In this document: positions 1-8,531 of the stretch, piece by piece | Position numbering within the stretch: the first letter of the stretch is position 1 | How the letters are laid out: each line of letters begins with the position of its first letter | Made by a program: the position numbers and the translations under genes | The notes under the pieces: generated by a model | Databases searched by the model: none | What the model saw: the letters and a program-made list of their open reading frames with translations, nothing else | What the model was told of the DNA's origin: nothing | Assembly (NCBI RefSeq): GCF_003837805.1 | Contig: NZ_RQIT01000001.1 | Span: forward strand, 248,001 to 312,000 | Direction of reading: 5' to 3' | From: Bradyrhizobium sp. RP6 | Lineage (GTDB): Bacteria; Pseudomonadota; Alphaproteobacteria; Rhizobiales; Xanthobacteraceae | DNA length: 64,000 bases

Positions 1-18
1 AGCCAGAATCGTGCGCAT
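1..18 (-). CDS. start of a gene running out of the window (partial)
   Basis: The first six codons (MRTILA) of a reverse-strand gene are visible. An AGGAGAGG ribosome site lies 7 nt before the ATG. This N-terminus would suit a signal peptide, but nothing more can be read. The gene is divergent from the indolepyruvate oxidoreductase gene, so bases 19-310 hold both promoters. I recognise no specific site in that stretch. Confidence 0.45.
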
Positions 19-310
19 GCTTGGGCCTCTCCTGCGACCAATCGCCGTCATCGGCGCCATGAGGGCGGCCATTCATTTCGCGACGGCGGGGGTATGGTGA
101 CACAAATTGAAAATGCCCGGCGTGTTTGAGGCCACGAAATTGCGATTTTTGCCCGGCGCGCCCTTTCATCCAGATTTGTGGTGCGGATCATGAAATATCC
201 GACATAGAGTGGCGGCGACGGTCGGCGCGCCCTAGCTAAAAAAGACGGGAAGGCAACGGCTTAAGCGACCTTAAGTAACCAAGGCCTGAGCAGGGCCAAA
301 CGAGGACAGC

Positions 311-3300
311 ATGGGCATCAACCAGGGTCCGATCAGTCTCGATCAAAAATACACCCAGGAAACCGGACACGTCTTCACCACGGGCATCCAGGCCCTGGTC
401 CGCCTGCCGATGGCCCAGATCCGGCGCGACCGCGCCAACGGCCTCAATACCGCGGGCTTCATCTCCGGCTATCGCGGCTCGCCGCTCGGCGGCTACGACC
501 AGCAACTTTTCGCCGCCCGCAAGCATCTCGAACAATACAACATCAAGTTCCAGCCCGGCGTGAACGAGGATCTGGCGGCCACTGCCGTCTGGGGCTCGCA
601 GCAGCTCAACCTCTCGCCCGGTGCCAAATATGATGGCGTTGTCGGAATCTGGTACGGCAAGGGCCCGGGCGTCGACCGCTGCGGCGACGTGTTCCGCCAC
701 GGCAATGCCGCCGGCTCGGCCAAGAACGGCGGCGTGCTGTGCCTTGCCGGCGATGACCACGGCGCGAAATCCTCGACCGTTCCGCATCAGTCCGACCACG
801 CCTTCATCTCGGCGCTGATGCCCTATCTCTATCCTTCCAGCATCCACGAGATGATCGAGATGGGCCTGCTCGGCATCGCGATGTCGCGTTATTCCGGCTG
901 CTGGGTCGGCATGAAGGTGATCACGGAGACGGTGGAGACCACCGCCGAGATCGACCTCACCGACGAGATGAAGCCCTTCATCATCCCCACCGATTTCGAG
1001 CTGCCGCCTGGCGGCCTCAACCTGCGCTGGCCCGACGACCGCTTCGAGCAGGACCGCCGCCTGCAGGACTACAAGGGCTTTGCCGCCATCGCCTTTGCGC
1101 GCGCCAACAAGGTCAACCGCATCACCATGGATTCGCCGAATGCACGTTTCGGCATCATGGCGTCGGGCAAGAGCTATGAGGACGTGCGCCAGGCGCTGCG
1201 TGAGCTCGGCATCACCGAGGAGGTCGCCGCAAAGATCGGCCTTCGCCTCTACAAGATCGGCATGCCCTGGCCGCTGGAGCCGGAAGGCGTGCATCAATTC
1301 GCCGTCGGCCTCGAAGAGATCTTCATCGTCGAGGAGCGCCGCGAGATCGTCGAGAACCAGGTCAAGCAGGTGTTGTTCAACTGGCGCGATGATGTCCGTC
1401 CGCGCATCGTCGGCAAGATGGACGAGCACGACAAGCGCTTCCTGACCTTCGCCGCCGAGCTCAGCGTCGCCTCGCTTGCGACCTCGCTCACGGAACGCCT
1501 GCTTCGACTTAATCTCAACCCCGAGATCGCGGAGATGCTCCGCGCCAAGGCCGACTGGTTCAACGGCCGCCAGGCGACCCAGATGCAGGCGGTCGCTCCT
1601 GTCTCCCGCACTCCCTATTTCTGCTCCGGCTGTCCCCACAACACTTCGACAAAAATCCCCGAAGGCAGCCGCGCGCTCGCCGGCATCGGCTGTCACTTCA
1701 TGGCGCTGTGGATGGACCGCTCGACCGAGACGTTCACGCATATGGGCGGCGAGGGCGTGCCGTGGGTCGGCATCGCGCCCTTCACCAACGAGAACCACAT
1801 CTTCGCGAACCTCGGCGACGGCACTTACTTCCACTCCGGGCTTCTGGCGATCCGCCAGGCGGTCGCCTCCAAGACCAACATCACCTACAAGATCCTCTAC
1901 AACGACGCCGTCGCCATGACCGGCGGCCAGCGCCATGACGGCGATCTCTCGCCGCAGCAGATCACCTTCCAGCTCCACGCCGAGGGAATCCGCGAGATCT
2001 ACCTGGTCTCGGAGGCGCCCGACACCTATCCGGCCGACACCATCGCGCCCGGCGTGAAGAAGTATCACCGCGACGAGCTCGACAGCGTCATGAAGATGTG
2101 CCGCGAATACAAGGGTACCTCGGCGATCGTCTTCGTGCAGACCTGCGCCGCCGAAAAGCGCCGCCGCCGCAAGCGCGGCCTGATGGAGGATCCGGCGCGC
2201 CGCGTCATGATCAATCCTGCGGTCTGCGAAGGCTGCGGCGACTGCTCGGTGCAGTCCAACTGCATCTCGGTGGAACCGCTGGAGACCGAGTTCGGCCGCA
2301 AGCGCGCCATCAACCAGTCCTCGTGCAACAAGGACTATTCCTGCCTGAAGGGTTTCTGCCCGTCCTTCGTCACCGTCGATGGCGGCAAGCCGCGTCACCG
2401 TGCGCCGGCCGAACTTGAAGAGATCGGTGCGCTGCCCGAGCCGGCCTCGCGCCCGACACTCGACAAGCCCTACAACATCGCCGTCGGTGGCGTCGGCGGC
2501 ACCGGCGTGCTCACCATCGGGGCGCTGCTCGGCATGGCCGCCCATATCGAGGGCAAGGCCTCGATGATCCTCGACATGTCGGGCCTCGCGCAGAAGGGCG
2601 GAGCGGTGCTCAGCCACGTCCGCCTGTCCGACCATCCGGCCGAGGTGACCTGCTCGCGCATCGTCACCGGCACGGCCGATCTCGTGCTGGCCGCCGACGA
2701 GGTGGTCGCGGTCGCCAAGGACACGATCTCGCTCTGTGATTCCGGCCGCACCCGCGGCATCATCAACAGCCACGTCATCCCCACTGCCGACTTCGTCCTC
2801 AACCGCGATTTCAACTTCCAGACCCGCAAGCTGAACGGATTGCTGGAGACGGCACTACACAAGGACTCGGTGTTCTTCGACTTCACCAGGCCGGCCGAGC
2901 AGCTGCTCGGCGATGCCATCGCCACCAACATGATGATGATGGGCTACGCCTATCAGAAGGGCCTGTTCCCGCTGTCGGCGGACTCGATCGAGCAGGCGAT
3001 CGAGGTCAACGGCGTCTCGATCAAGATGAACAAGGAAGCCTTCCGCCTCGGCCGCCTCGCGGTCGCGGACCCCAAGCGCCTCGCCGACATGCTGAAGGGG
3101 GGCGACGAGGTCATCGCGCCCAAAGCCCTGGAGGCAATGACGCTCGACGAGGTGATCGAGCATCGCGCCAAGCACCTGACCGCCTATCAGAACAGCCGGC
3201 TGGCAAGACGCTATCGCAAGCTGGTCGACCAGGTTCGCGATGCCGCCAAGCAGGGCGGCTATGGCGACGCGCTCCCGCGGGCGGTCGCGATCAACTACGC

Positions 3301-3802
3301 CAAGCTCCTTGCCTACAAGGACGAATACGAAGTCGCGCGCCTCTACACCAACGGCGCGTTCGAGCAGCAGCTCCGCGACCAGTTCGAGGGCGACTTCAAG
3401 TTCAGCTTCAACCTGGCGCCGCCGATTTTGGCGAGCGGCGTCGATGCGCTCGGACGCCCGAAGAAGCGCGCGTTCGGCCCGTGGATGCTGAACGTCTTCC
3501 GCGTGCTGGCAAAGTTCAAGTTCCTGCGCGGCACGCCGTTCGACATTTTTGGCCGCAGCGCCGACCGCAAGCTCGAACGCGACCTGATCGCCGGCTATGA
3601 GAAGGACGTCGCCACCGTGCTCGGCCTGTTGTCGCCGGTCACGATCGACACCGCCGTGGAATTGCTGTCGCTGCCCGATCGCATCCGCGGCTACGGCCCG
3701 GTGAAGGAGAAGGCGGTCGCAGACGCCAAGGCCCGCTACGCCCAGCTCGCCGCGGACTTGGCCAATCCGCCGCCCGCGCCGAGGCAGATCGCCGCGGAGT
3801 AG
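311..3802 (+). CDS. indolepyruvate ferredoxin oxidoreductase, fused alpha/beta type
   Basis: This 1163-residue single-chain 2-oxoacid:ferredoxin oxidoreductase is expected to decarboxylate arylpyruvates (indolepyruvate, phenylpyruvate) to aryl-acetyl-CoA in the cytoplasm, passing electrons to ferredoxin. In order it shows an N-terminal thiamine-diphosphate enzyme region, a central TPP-binding part with FCSGCPHN near residue 437, a ferredoxin-like Cys cluster (C639, C642, C645, C650, spacing CX2CX2CX4C), a further Cys-rich stretch near 672-683, and a C-terminal gamma-type domain starting at GGVGGTGVL near 725. In many archaea these parts are two polypeptides (IorA and IorB); fused forms of this size are common in proteobacteria. 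The ATG follows GAGGA at 302-306. Its neighbours suggest degradation of aromatic or branched amino acids, which is inference. Confidence 0.93.
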   Translation: MGINQGPISLDQKYTQETGHVFTTGIQALVRLPMAQIRRDRANGLNTAGFISGYRGSPLGGYDQQLFAARKHLEQYNIKFQPGVNEDLAATAVWGSQQLNLSPGAKYDGVVGIWYGKGPGVDRCGDVFRHGNAAGSAKNGGVLCLAGDDHGAKSSTVPHQSDHAFISALMPYLYPSSIHEMIEMGLLGIAMSRYSGCWVGMKVITETVETTAEIDLTDEMKPFIIPTDFELPPGGLNLRWPDDRFEQDRRLQDYKGFAAIAFARANKVNRITMDSPNARFGIMASGKSYEDVRQALRELGITEEVAAKIGLRLYKIGMPWPLEPEGVHQFAVGLEEIFIVEERREIVENQVKQVLFNWRDDVRPRIVGKMDEHDKRFLTFAAELSVASLATSLTERLLRLNLNPEIAEMLRAKADWFNGRQATQMQAVAPVSRTPYFCSGCPHNTSTKIPEGSRALAGIGCHFMALWMDRSTETFTHMGGEGVPWVGIAPFTNENHIFANLGDGTYFHSGLLAIRQAVASKTNITYKILYNDAVAMTGGQRHDGDLSPQQITFQLHAEGIREIYLVSEAPDTYPADTIAPGVKKYHRDELDSVMKMCREYKGTSAIVFVQTCAAEKRRRRKRGLMEDPARRVMINPAVCEGCGDCSVQSNCISVEPLETEFGRKRAINQSSCNKDYSCLKGFCPSFVTVDGGKPRHRAPAELEEIGALPEPASRPTLDKPYNIAVGGVGGTGVLTIGALLGMAAHIEGKASMILDMSGLAQKGGAVLSHVRLSDHPAEVTCSRIVTGTADLVLAADEVVAVAKDTISLCDSGRTRGIINSHVIPTADFVLNRDFNFQTRKLNGLLETALHKDSVFFDFTRPAEQLLGDAIATNMMMMGYAYQKGLFPLSADSIEQAIEVNGVSIKMNKEAFRLGRLAVADPKRLADMLKGGDEVIAPKALEAMTLDEVIEHRAKHLTAYQNSRLARRYRKLVDQVRDAAKQGGYGDALPRAVAINYAKLLAYKDEYEVARLYTNGAFEQQLRDQFEGDFKFSFNLAPPILASGVDALGRPKKRAFGPWMLNVFRVLAKFKFLRGTPFDIFGRSADRKLERDLIAGYEKDVATVLGLLSPVTIDTAVELLSLPDRIRGYGPVKEKAVADAKARYAQLAADLANPPPAPRQIAAE

Positions 3803-3810
3803 CCGGTCTT

Positions 3811-3923
3811 GTAAGGTGGGTTAGCCTCGCGAATGCGCGAAGCGCGTTCGCGAGGCGTAACCCACCGCTTCGGCCTCCGCTGAGAGCAAGTGATGGGTTA
3901 CGCCTTCGGCTAACCCACCCTAC
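3811..3923. repeat. intergenic palindromic element
   Basis: The outer arms at 3811-3826 and 3908-3923 are reverse complements with one mismatch (GTGGGTTAGCC against GGCTAACCCAC). A second inverted pair is nested inside, pairing 3816-3824 with 3858-3866 and also with 3893-3901. The element sits directly after the oxidoreductase stop and could fold as a large cruciform or act as a terminator. It resembles dispersed intergenic repeats of Bradyrhizobium genomes; that link is from memory. Confidence 0.75.
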
Positions 3924-3989
3924 ACACCACGCCTAGTGCCGCCCGCCGGGCAAAACACCCACGCTATGGTCAACCCGCATTCCCAAAAA

Positions 3990-4450
3990 CATTCCGCTTT
4001 ACCGAAATTCGGAATCGTCGTATTCGTTCGCCACCTCATCCTAGTCAGAGGGGCGTATCGCGATCGTCACGAAACGCGGGGTGAGCGGCGGTGGACGCGG
4101 GCTGCGTCGCACGAGCGATCGTCTCGCGCGCACGACGGGCGCGGCTCGCGTACGGCAAAATCGTGTGGTCCTGACGCCCGGGGTCTGTGCGTCAAGTCTT
4201 GCGGGTCGCTCGCAAGGCGACGGGGGCAATAGTGCATCGCTCCCCGGGGAGAGCGCGACATAAGCCGTAAAACCACTGCGCAGGGAAGGCCGGATGTTTG
4301 GCCGCACCTGTATGCCGCTGTGCAATTGTTCTTCGCGCAATTCGCGCACAGCGGACCGTGGGTGCCCAGCCGGCACCCGGTCTTCCCTGCGCCCTCTATT
4401 TTGTGAGGGAGCCAGGCGGAAGCAAAGCTCGGGCGAAAACACGCCGCGAG
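3990..4450 (+). repeat. core of a dispersed repeat, copy 1
   Basis: This 461-bp non-coding stretch recurs in reverse orientation at 30141-30663. The best-matching block, about 90 bp around 4212-4301, differs from the other copy at only about two positions. A 23-base identical run also occurs near 4048-4070. Short overlapping ORFs on both strands have no ribosome sites and are probably spurious. It is followed 63 bp later by a palindrome (4514-4600), as in the other copy. Together with the neighbouring repeats it accounts for most of the 959-bp gap between two genes. Confidence 0.8.
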
Positions 4451-4513
4451 GATGCGGAATTGCGACTGCGATTCAGCTGGGAGTGGAAGAGCAACCTCGA
4501 TTTCCGCGAACTC

Positions 4514-4600
4514 CGTCATTGCGAGCGCAGCGAAGCAATTCAGAATCCATCTGAGGAGGGACTCTGGATTGCTTCGTCGCAAGGGCTCCTCGCAATGACG
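4514..4600. repeat. palindromic element beside repeat copy 1
   Basis: CGTCATTGCGAG at 4514-4525 pairs with CTCGCAATGACG at 4589-4600. An inner pair (AGCAATTCAGAATCC and GGATTGCTT) extends the stem with mismatches. The same sequence type recurs at 29962-30076. It is a REP/MITE-like intergenic element in a region free of genes. Confidence 0.8.
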
Positions 4601-4761
4601 ACGCGGCGGGACGGGTGGCCGCCTATCTCGGCCCGATATCGGCGCACCCTTTTGCGCCACCCACCACCCTCTCGCGCGACGGAATATTTCCGCGCTTGCC
4701 AATCAGGCCCTCGCGGTTCAGAAAAACGGAGCAAGAAGAAACGCGAGCGGAGACCTCTGTT

Positions 4762-5919
4762 TTGACCATCAAGGGCAAGGCCTACATTGCCGGGATCTAC
4801 GAACACCCGACCCGGCATGCGCCGGACAAATCCACCGCCCAGCTCCATGCCGAGGTCGCCAAGGGCGCGATCGAGGATGCCGGGATCAGCAAGGACGACG
4901 TCGACGGCTATTTCTGCGCCGGCGATGCCCCGGGCGGCGCCTGGCCGATGGTCGACTATCTCGGCCTGAACACCAAGAAGCTCCGCCATGTCGATTCCAC
5001 CGAGACCGGCGGCTGTTCCTATATCATCCATCTCGGCCACGCTGCAGAAGCGATCGCGGCGGGCAAGTGCTCGATCGCGCTGATCACCCTGGCCGGTAAG
5101 CCGCGCACCGGCGTGATGCCGCCGCGCGCCGCCGGCGCCGAGGCCGATTTCGAATCCGCTTACGGCGCGACCACCCACAATGCCTATGGCATGTGTGCCA
5201 TGCGCCACATGCACGACTATGGCACCACCTCCGAGCAACTCGCCTGGATCAAGGTCGCGGCCTCCCATCACGCGCAATACAATCCGCATGCGATGCTCAA
5301 GGACGTCGTCACCGTCGAGGACGTCCTGAACTCGCCGATGATCTCCGATCCCCTGCATCGCATGGATTGCTGCGTCGTCTCGGACGGCGGCGGCGCGCTG
5401 ATCGTGACCACGCCGGAGATCGCCAAGAGCCTGAAGAAGCCGCTGGTGCGCCTGATCGGCCATGGCGAAGCCATGAAGGGCCCGCGCGGCGGCAAGGATC
5501 TCGATCTTACCTACTCCGCCGGCGTCTGGTCCGGTCCGCGTGCATTCGAGGAAGCCGGCATCACGCCGAAGGACATCAAATACGCCTCGATCTACGACAG
5601 CTTCACCATCACGGTCTTGATGCAGCTGGAGGACCTCGGCTTCTGCAAGAAGGGCGAGGGCGGCAAGTTCGTCGCCGACGGCAATCTCATTTCGGGCGTC
5701 GGCAAGCTGCCGTTCAACACCGACGGCGGCGGCCTCTGCAGCAACCATCCCGTCAACCGCGGCGGCATGACCAAGATCCTCGAGGCTGTCAGGCAGCTGC
5801 GCGGCGAGGCGCATCCGAAGGTGCAGGTTCCGAATTGCGATCTCGCCATCGCCCACGGCACCGGCGGCCTCCTGGGCGTTCGCCATGCCGCTTCGACGGC
5901 CATTCTGGAGCGCGTGTGA
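4762..5919 (+). CDS. thiolase-fold protein (SCP-x/Ltp2-like)
   Basis: This is a 385-residue thiolase-superfamily protein, normal length for the lipid-transfer/SCP-x branch. I chose the TTG at 4762 because GGAGA lies 8 nt upstream and residue 2 onward matches the family N-terminus. An in-frame ATG further upstream would add repeat-derived residues. The expected nucleophilic Cys in the CxxGS motif is not obvious: the local sequence is TETGGCS at 80-86, with Glu81 where Cys usually sits. The usual HDCF motif reads YDSF at 278-281. The C-terminal HGTGG motif is present (H365). The next gene, overlapping by one base, is a DUF35 partner. This pairing and the altered residues recall the Ltp2-ChsH2 retro-aldolase that removes acyl side chains. 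It may therefore be a C-C lyase rather than a true thiolase; substrate unknown. Confidence 0.85.
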   Translation: MTIKGKAYIAGIYEHPTRHAPDKSTAQLHAEVAKGAIEDAGISKDDVDGYFCAGDAPGGAWPMVDYLGLNTKKLRHVDSTETGGCSYIIHLGHAAEAIAAGKCSIALITLAGKPRTGVMPPRAAGAEADFESAYGATTHNAYGMCAMRHMHDYGTTSEQLAWIKVAASHHAQYNPHAMLKDVVTVEDVLNSPMISDPLHRMDCCVVSDGGGALIVTTPEIAKSLKKPLVRLIGHGEAMKGPRGGKDLDLTYSAGVWSGPRAFEEAGITPKDIKYASIYDSFTITVLMQLEDLGFCKKGEGGKFVADGNLISGVGKLPFNTDGGGLCSNHPVNRGGMTKILEAVRQLRGEAHPKVQVPNCDLAIAHGTGGLLGVRHAASTAILERV

Positions 5920-6308
5920 TGAGCGAGACGAAGAAATATCCGGCCCCCGTGACGAACCCCGAGACCGCCGCATTCTGGGATGCGGCGAAAGAGGGCAAGT
6001 TCATGATCAAGCGCTGCACCGCCTGCGGCGAAGCGCATTACTTCCCGCGCTCGATCTGCCCGTTCTGTTACTCCGATAAGACGGTGTGGGAGGAAGCCTC
6101 GGGCGAGGGCACAATCTACACCTACAGTCTGATGCGGAAGTCGCCGACCGGCCCTTACGCGATCGGCTACGTCACGCTGAAGGAGGGACCGTCGGTGCAG
6201 ACCAATTTCGTCGACTGCGATCTCGAGAAGCTGAAGATCGACCAGAAGGTGAAGGTGGTGTTCAAGCCGACCGACGGCGCGCCGCTGCCGTTCTTCACGG
6301 TGGCTTGA
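5919..6308 (+). CDS. Zn-ribbon OB-fold protein (DUF35)
   Basis: This 129-residue DUF35 protein has an N-terminal rubredoxin-like zinc ribbon (C33, C36, C47, C50) followed by an OB-fold acyl-CoA-binding domain. Such proteins act as obligate partners of thiolase-like enzymes and form alpha2beta2 complexes. The ATG overlaps the preceding stop (TGATG), so translation is coupled and the two products are probably made in fixed ratio. This supports the Ltp2/ChsH2-type reading of the pair. The molecular role is inferred from the family. Confidence 0.9.
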   Translation: MSETKKYPAPVTNPETAAFWDAAKEGKFMIKRCTACGEAHYFPRSICPFCYSDKTVWEEASGEGTIYTYSLMRKSPTGPYAIGYVTLKEGPSVQTNFVDCDLEKLKIDQKVKVVFKPTDGAPLPFFTVA

Positions 6309-6320
6309 CGCGAAGCACGA

Positions 6321-6475
6321 TGTAACCCTCTCCCCTTGTGGGAGAGGGTGGCAGCCGAAGGCTGCCGGGTGAGGGGTCTCTCTCCACAAGAGAAGTGTCA
6401 CTGCGAGCCAACCCCTCACCCGAGTGAGTTTGTTGCAAGGGCGGTGCTGCCCTCTCCCGCAAGGGGAGAGGGCAC
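6321..6475. repeat. intergenic palindromic element
   Basis: CCCTCTCCCC and GGGAGAGGG pair locally at 6326-6348. The whole block pairs with CCCTCTCCCGCAAGGGGAG at 6450-6468. It fills most of the gap between the DUF35 gene and the MaoC gene. The upstream ATG at 6336 lies inside this repeat, so it is not the MaoC start. Confidence 0.75.
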
Positions 6476-6524
6476 ATCAACGGGCGCCGCTGCTCGCGGA
6501 GAGACCGGGAGGAAGACAGACGAC

Positions 6525-7385
6525 ATGTCCGCCAGATACGAAGAGCTCAAAGGCCTGAAAAATCTCGGCCAGAAATACGCCTACACGGATCGCGAAGTCA
6601 TGCTCTATGCCTATGGCATCGGGCTCGGCGCCGATCCCATGGACGAGAACGAACTCGCCTTCGTCAACGAGGGCACGTTCACGCCGCGGCCGCTGAAGGT
6701 GGTGCCGACCTTCGCCTCGGTCGCGGCCTGGGGCTCGGGCCCGGGCGAGATGAATCTCAACCGCGTGATGGTGGTGGATGGCGAACGCGACATCACCTTC
6801 CACCAGCCGCTGCCGGTCGCCGCCAACATCACCGCCGACTCCTCCGTGATCGAAGTCTACGACAAGGGCAAGGACAAGGGCGTCGTCATCGTTCACCAGA
6901 CCGTGCTGAAGAACGAAAAAGGCGATAAGCTGGCGACGCTGGTCGCCTCGCGCTTTGCCCGCGGCGACGGCGGGTTCGGCGGTCCGAGCCTGACCCAACC
7001 CGATCCGCACAAGATCCCCTCGCGCGCGCCCGACAAGACCATCGACATCACGACGCGTCCGGACCAGGCGCTGGTCTATCGTCTCTGCGGCGACCGCAAC
7101 CCGCTGCACTCCGATCCGGAGTTCGCCAAGAAGGCCGGCTTCCCGCGCCCGATCCTGCACGGCATGTGCACCTATGGCATCACCTGCCGCGGCGTGCTCC
7201 AGACCTATGCCGACTACGACGCAAGCGCCTTCCGCCAGCACGTCGCGCGATTCTCCTCGCCGGTCTATCCCGGCGAGACCGTGACCATGGACCTCTGGAA
7301 GGACGGCAACGTGGTCTCGTTCGAAGCCAAGGTGAAGTCGCGCGGCGTCACCGTGATCAAGAACGGCAAGACGGTGCTGGGTTAG
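6525..7385 (+). CDS. MaoC-family enoyl-CoA hydratase
   Basis: This 286-residue double-hotdog protein hydrates trans-2-enoyl-CoA to (R)-3-hydroxyacyl-CoA. The N-terminal half is a degenerate hotdog. The C-terminal half carries the hydratase-2 motif with Asp190 and His195 in GDRNPLH, followed by FPRPILHGM. The ATG at 6525 follows GGGAGG at 6508-6513 and excludes the repeat-derived upstream extension. The next gene encodes the dehydrogenase for its product, so the two cover the hydratase and dehydrogenase steps that peroxisomal MFE-2 carries in one chain. Substrate chain length cannot be told. Confidence 0.9.
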   Translation: MSARYEELKGLKNLGQKYAYTDREVMLYAYGIGLGADPMDENELAFVNEGTFTPRPLKVVPTFASVAAWGSGPGEMNLNRVMVVDGERDITFHQPLPVAANITADSSVIEVYDKGKDKGVVIVHQTVLKNEKGDKLATLVASRFARGDGGFGGPSLTQPDPHKIPSRAPDKTIDITTRPDQALVYRLCGDRNPLHSDPEFAKKAGFPRPILHGMCTYGITCRGVLQTYADYDASAFRQHVARFSSPVYPGETVTMDLWKDGNVVSFEAKVKSRGVTVIKNGKTVLG

Positions 7386-7391
7386 TTGGTC

Positions 7392-7515
7392 TCGTGCCCC
7401 GGACGCGGCGCAGCACGCAGTGATGCGCCGCAGAGCCGGGGCCCAGAGGCCGTAACCAAGAACTGGGTCCCGGCTCTGCGAAGCAGCTTTTCACGCTGCA
7501 TCGCGTCCGGGACGC
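7392..7515. repeat. intergenic palindromic element
   Basis: Arms such as CCCCGGACGC near 7397 and GCGTCCGGGAC near 7503 pair. A nested CAGAGCCGGGGCCCAG and TGGGTCCCGGCTCTG pair forms the inner stem. It belongs to the same sequence type as the short perfect hairpin at 29879-29922. Confidence 0.75.
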
Positions 7516-7543
7516 AAGAAAACAAGAACAGGGAGAAGCCACC

Positions 7544-8422
7544 ATGGGACTACTCGACGGCAAGGTTGCGCTGATCACCGGCGCGGGCGGGGGGCTCGGT
7601 GAGGCCTACGCAAAGCTGTTCGCGCGGGAAGGGGCCTCGGTCGTCGTCAACGATCTCGGCGGTCCCCGCGACGGCTCCGGCGCCGACAAGTCCATGGCGC
7701 AGCAGGTCGTGGACGCGATCAAGGCCGAAGGCGGCAAGGCGGTCGCCAACGGAGCCGACATCTCCACCATGGAAGGCGGCCAGTCGGTGTTCGACGATGC
7801 AATCAAGCACTTTGGCCGCGCCGACATCCTCGTCAACAACGCCGGCATTTTGCGTGACCAGACCTTCGCCAAGGCCTCGGAAGCCGACTGGGACAAGGTC
7901 ATCAAGGTCCATTTGAAGGGCACCTTTTGTTGCACCCTGCCGGTGTTTCGCTGGATGCGGGAAAATGGCGGCGGCGTCATCGTTAACACCTCCTCGACGT
8001 CAGGGCTGATCGGCAATTTCGGCCAGACCAATTACGGCGCGGCCAAGGGCGGCATCTGGGGCCTGTCCAACGTGCTGGCGATCGAGGGCCGCAAATACAA
8101 TATCCGGATCTGGACGCTGGCTCCGGGCGCCCTGACCCGCATGACCGCAGACCTGCCCCGCTATAAGGAGAACCCCGGCGCGGCGCTGGGCCCGGACGGC
8201 ATCGCGCCGGCCGTGCTATACATGGTCAGCGACTTGTCGGGCGACCAGACCGGCAAGGTGCTGGGCGTGTCCGGGCCCCGCGGCGTGCGCGAAATGCGGA
8301 TGATGGAAATGGAAGGCTGGAAGCCGCCGCACACGGGCTGGAAGGCCCAGGATATCGTCGATCACGCCAAGGAGATCTTCTTCTCCGAGGAACAGATCAA
8401 GATGGGGGCGCGGCGGTTCTAG
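7544..8422 (+). CDS. SDR family 3-hydroxyacyl-CoA dehydrogenase
   Basis: This 292-residue classical short-chain dehydrogenase resembles the (3R)-hydroxyacyl-CoA dehydrogenase part of peroxisomal MFE-2. The dinucleotide motif GAGGGLG is at 13-19, followed by NNAG, the catalytic Ser at 150/151, Tyr164 and Lys168 (YGAAK). The C-terminal tail of about 45 residues is longer than in FabG-type enzymes and typical of the MFE-2 group. AGGGAGA precedes the ATG. It should oxidise the product of the upstream MaoC hydratase. Confidence 0.88.
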   Translation: MGLLDGKVALITGAGGGLGEAYAKLFAREGASVVVNDLGGPRDGSGADKSMAQQVVDAIKAEGGKAVANGADISTMEGGQSVFDDAIKHFGRADILVNNAGILRDQTFAKASEADWDKVIKVHLKGTFCCTLPVFRWMRENGGGVIVNTSSTSGLIGNFGQTNYGAAKGGIWGLSNVLAIEGRKYNIRIWTLAPGALTRMTADLPRYKENPGAALGPDGIAPAVLYMVSDLSGDQTGKVLGVSGPRGVREMRMMEMEGWKPPHTGWKAQDIVDHAKEIFFSEEQIKMGARRF

Positions 8423-8430
8423 CTTTTGTT

Positions 8431-8508
8431 GTCGTCCCGGGGCACGCGAAGCGTGAACCCGGGACCTCGAGATTCCGGGTTCGATGCTGACGCATCGCCC
8501 TGAAATGA
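8431..8508. repeat. intergenic palindromic element
   Basis: GTCCCGGGGCACGCGAAGCGTGAACCCGGGAC forms an imperfect hairpin, followed by GATGCTGACGCATC. The block shares CTCGAGAT next to CCGGGT with the larger element at 26107-26210. It occupies the whole gap between the SDR and the DapA-like gene. Confidence 0.65.
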
Positions 8509-8531
8509 CGAACAAGAGGATACAAGGACTG

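Noticed and set aside
236..2773. 845-codon open frame on the reverse strand
   Set aside because: It is antisense to the well-supported indolepyruvate oxidoreductase, has no family motif and reads as low-complexity Ala/Asp/Arg sequence typical of high-GC shadow frames.
4067..4765. Several short ORFs inside the repeat region
   Set aside because: They lie on both strands of repeat copy 1, recur in copy 2 with different reading and lack ribosome sites; probably spurious genes.
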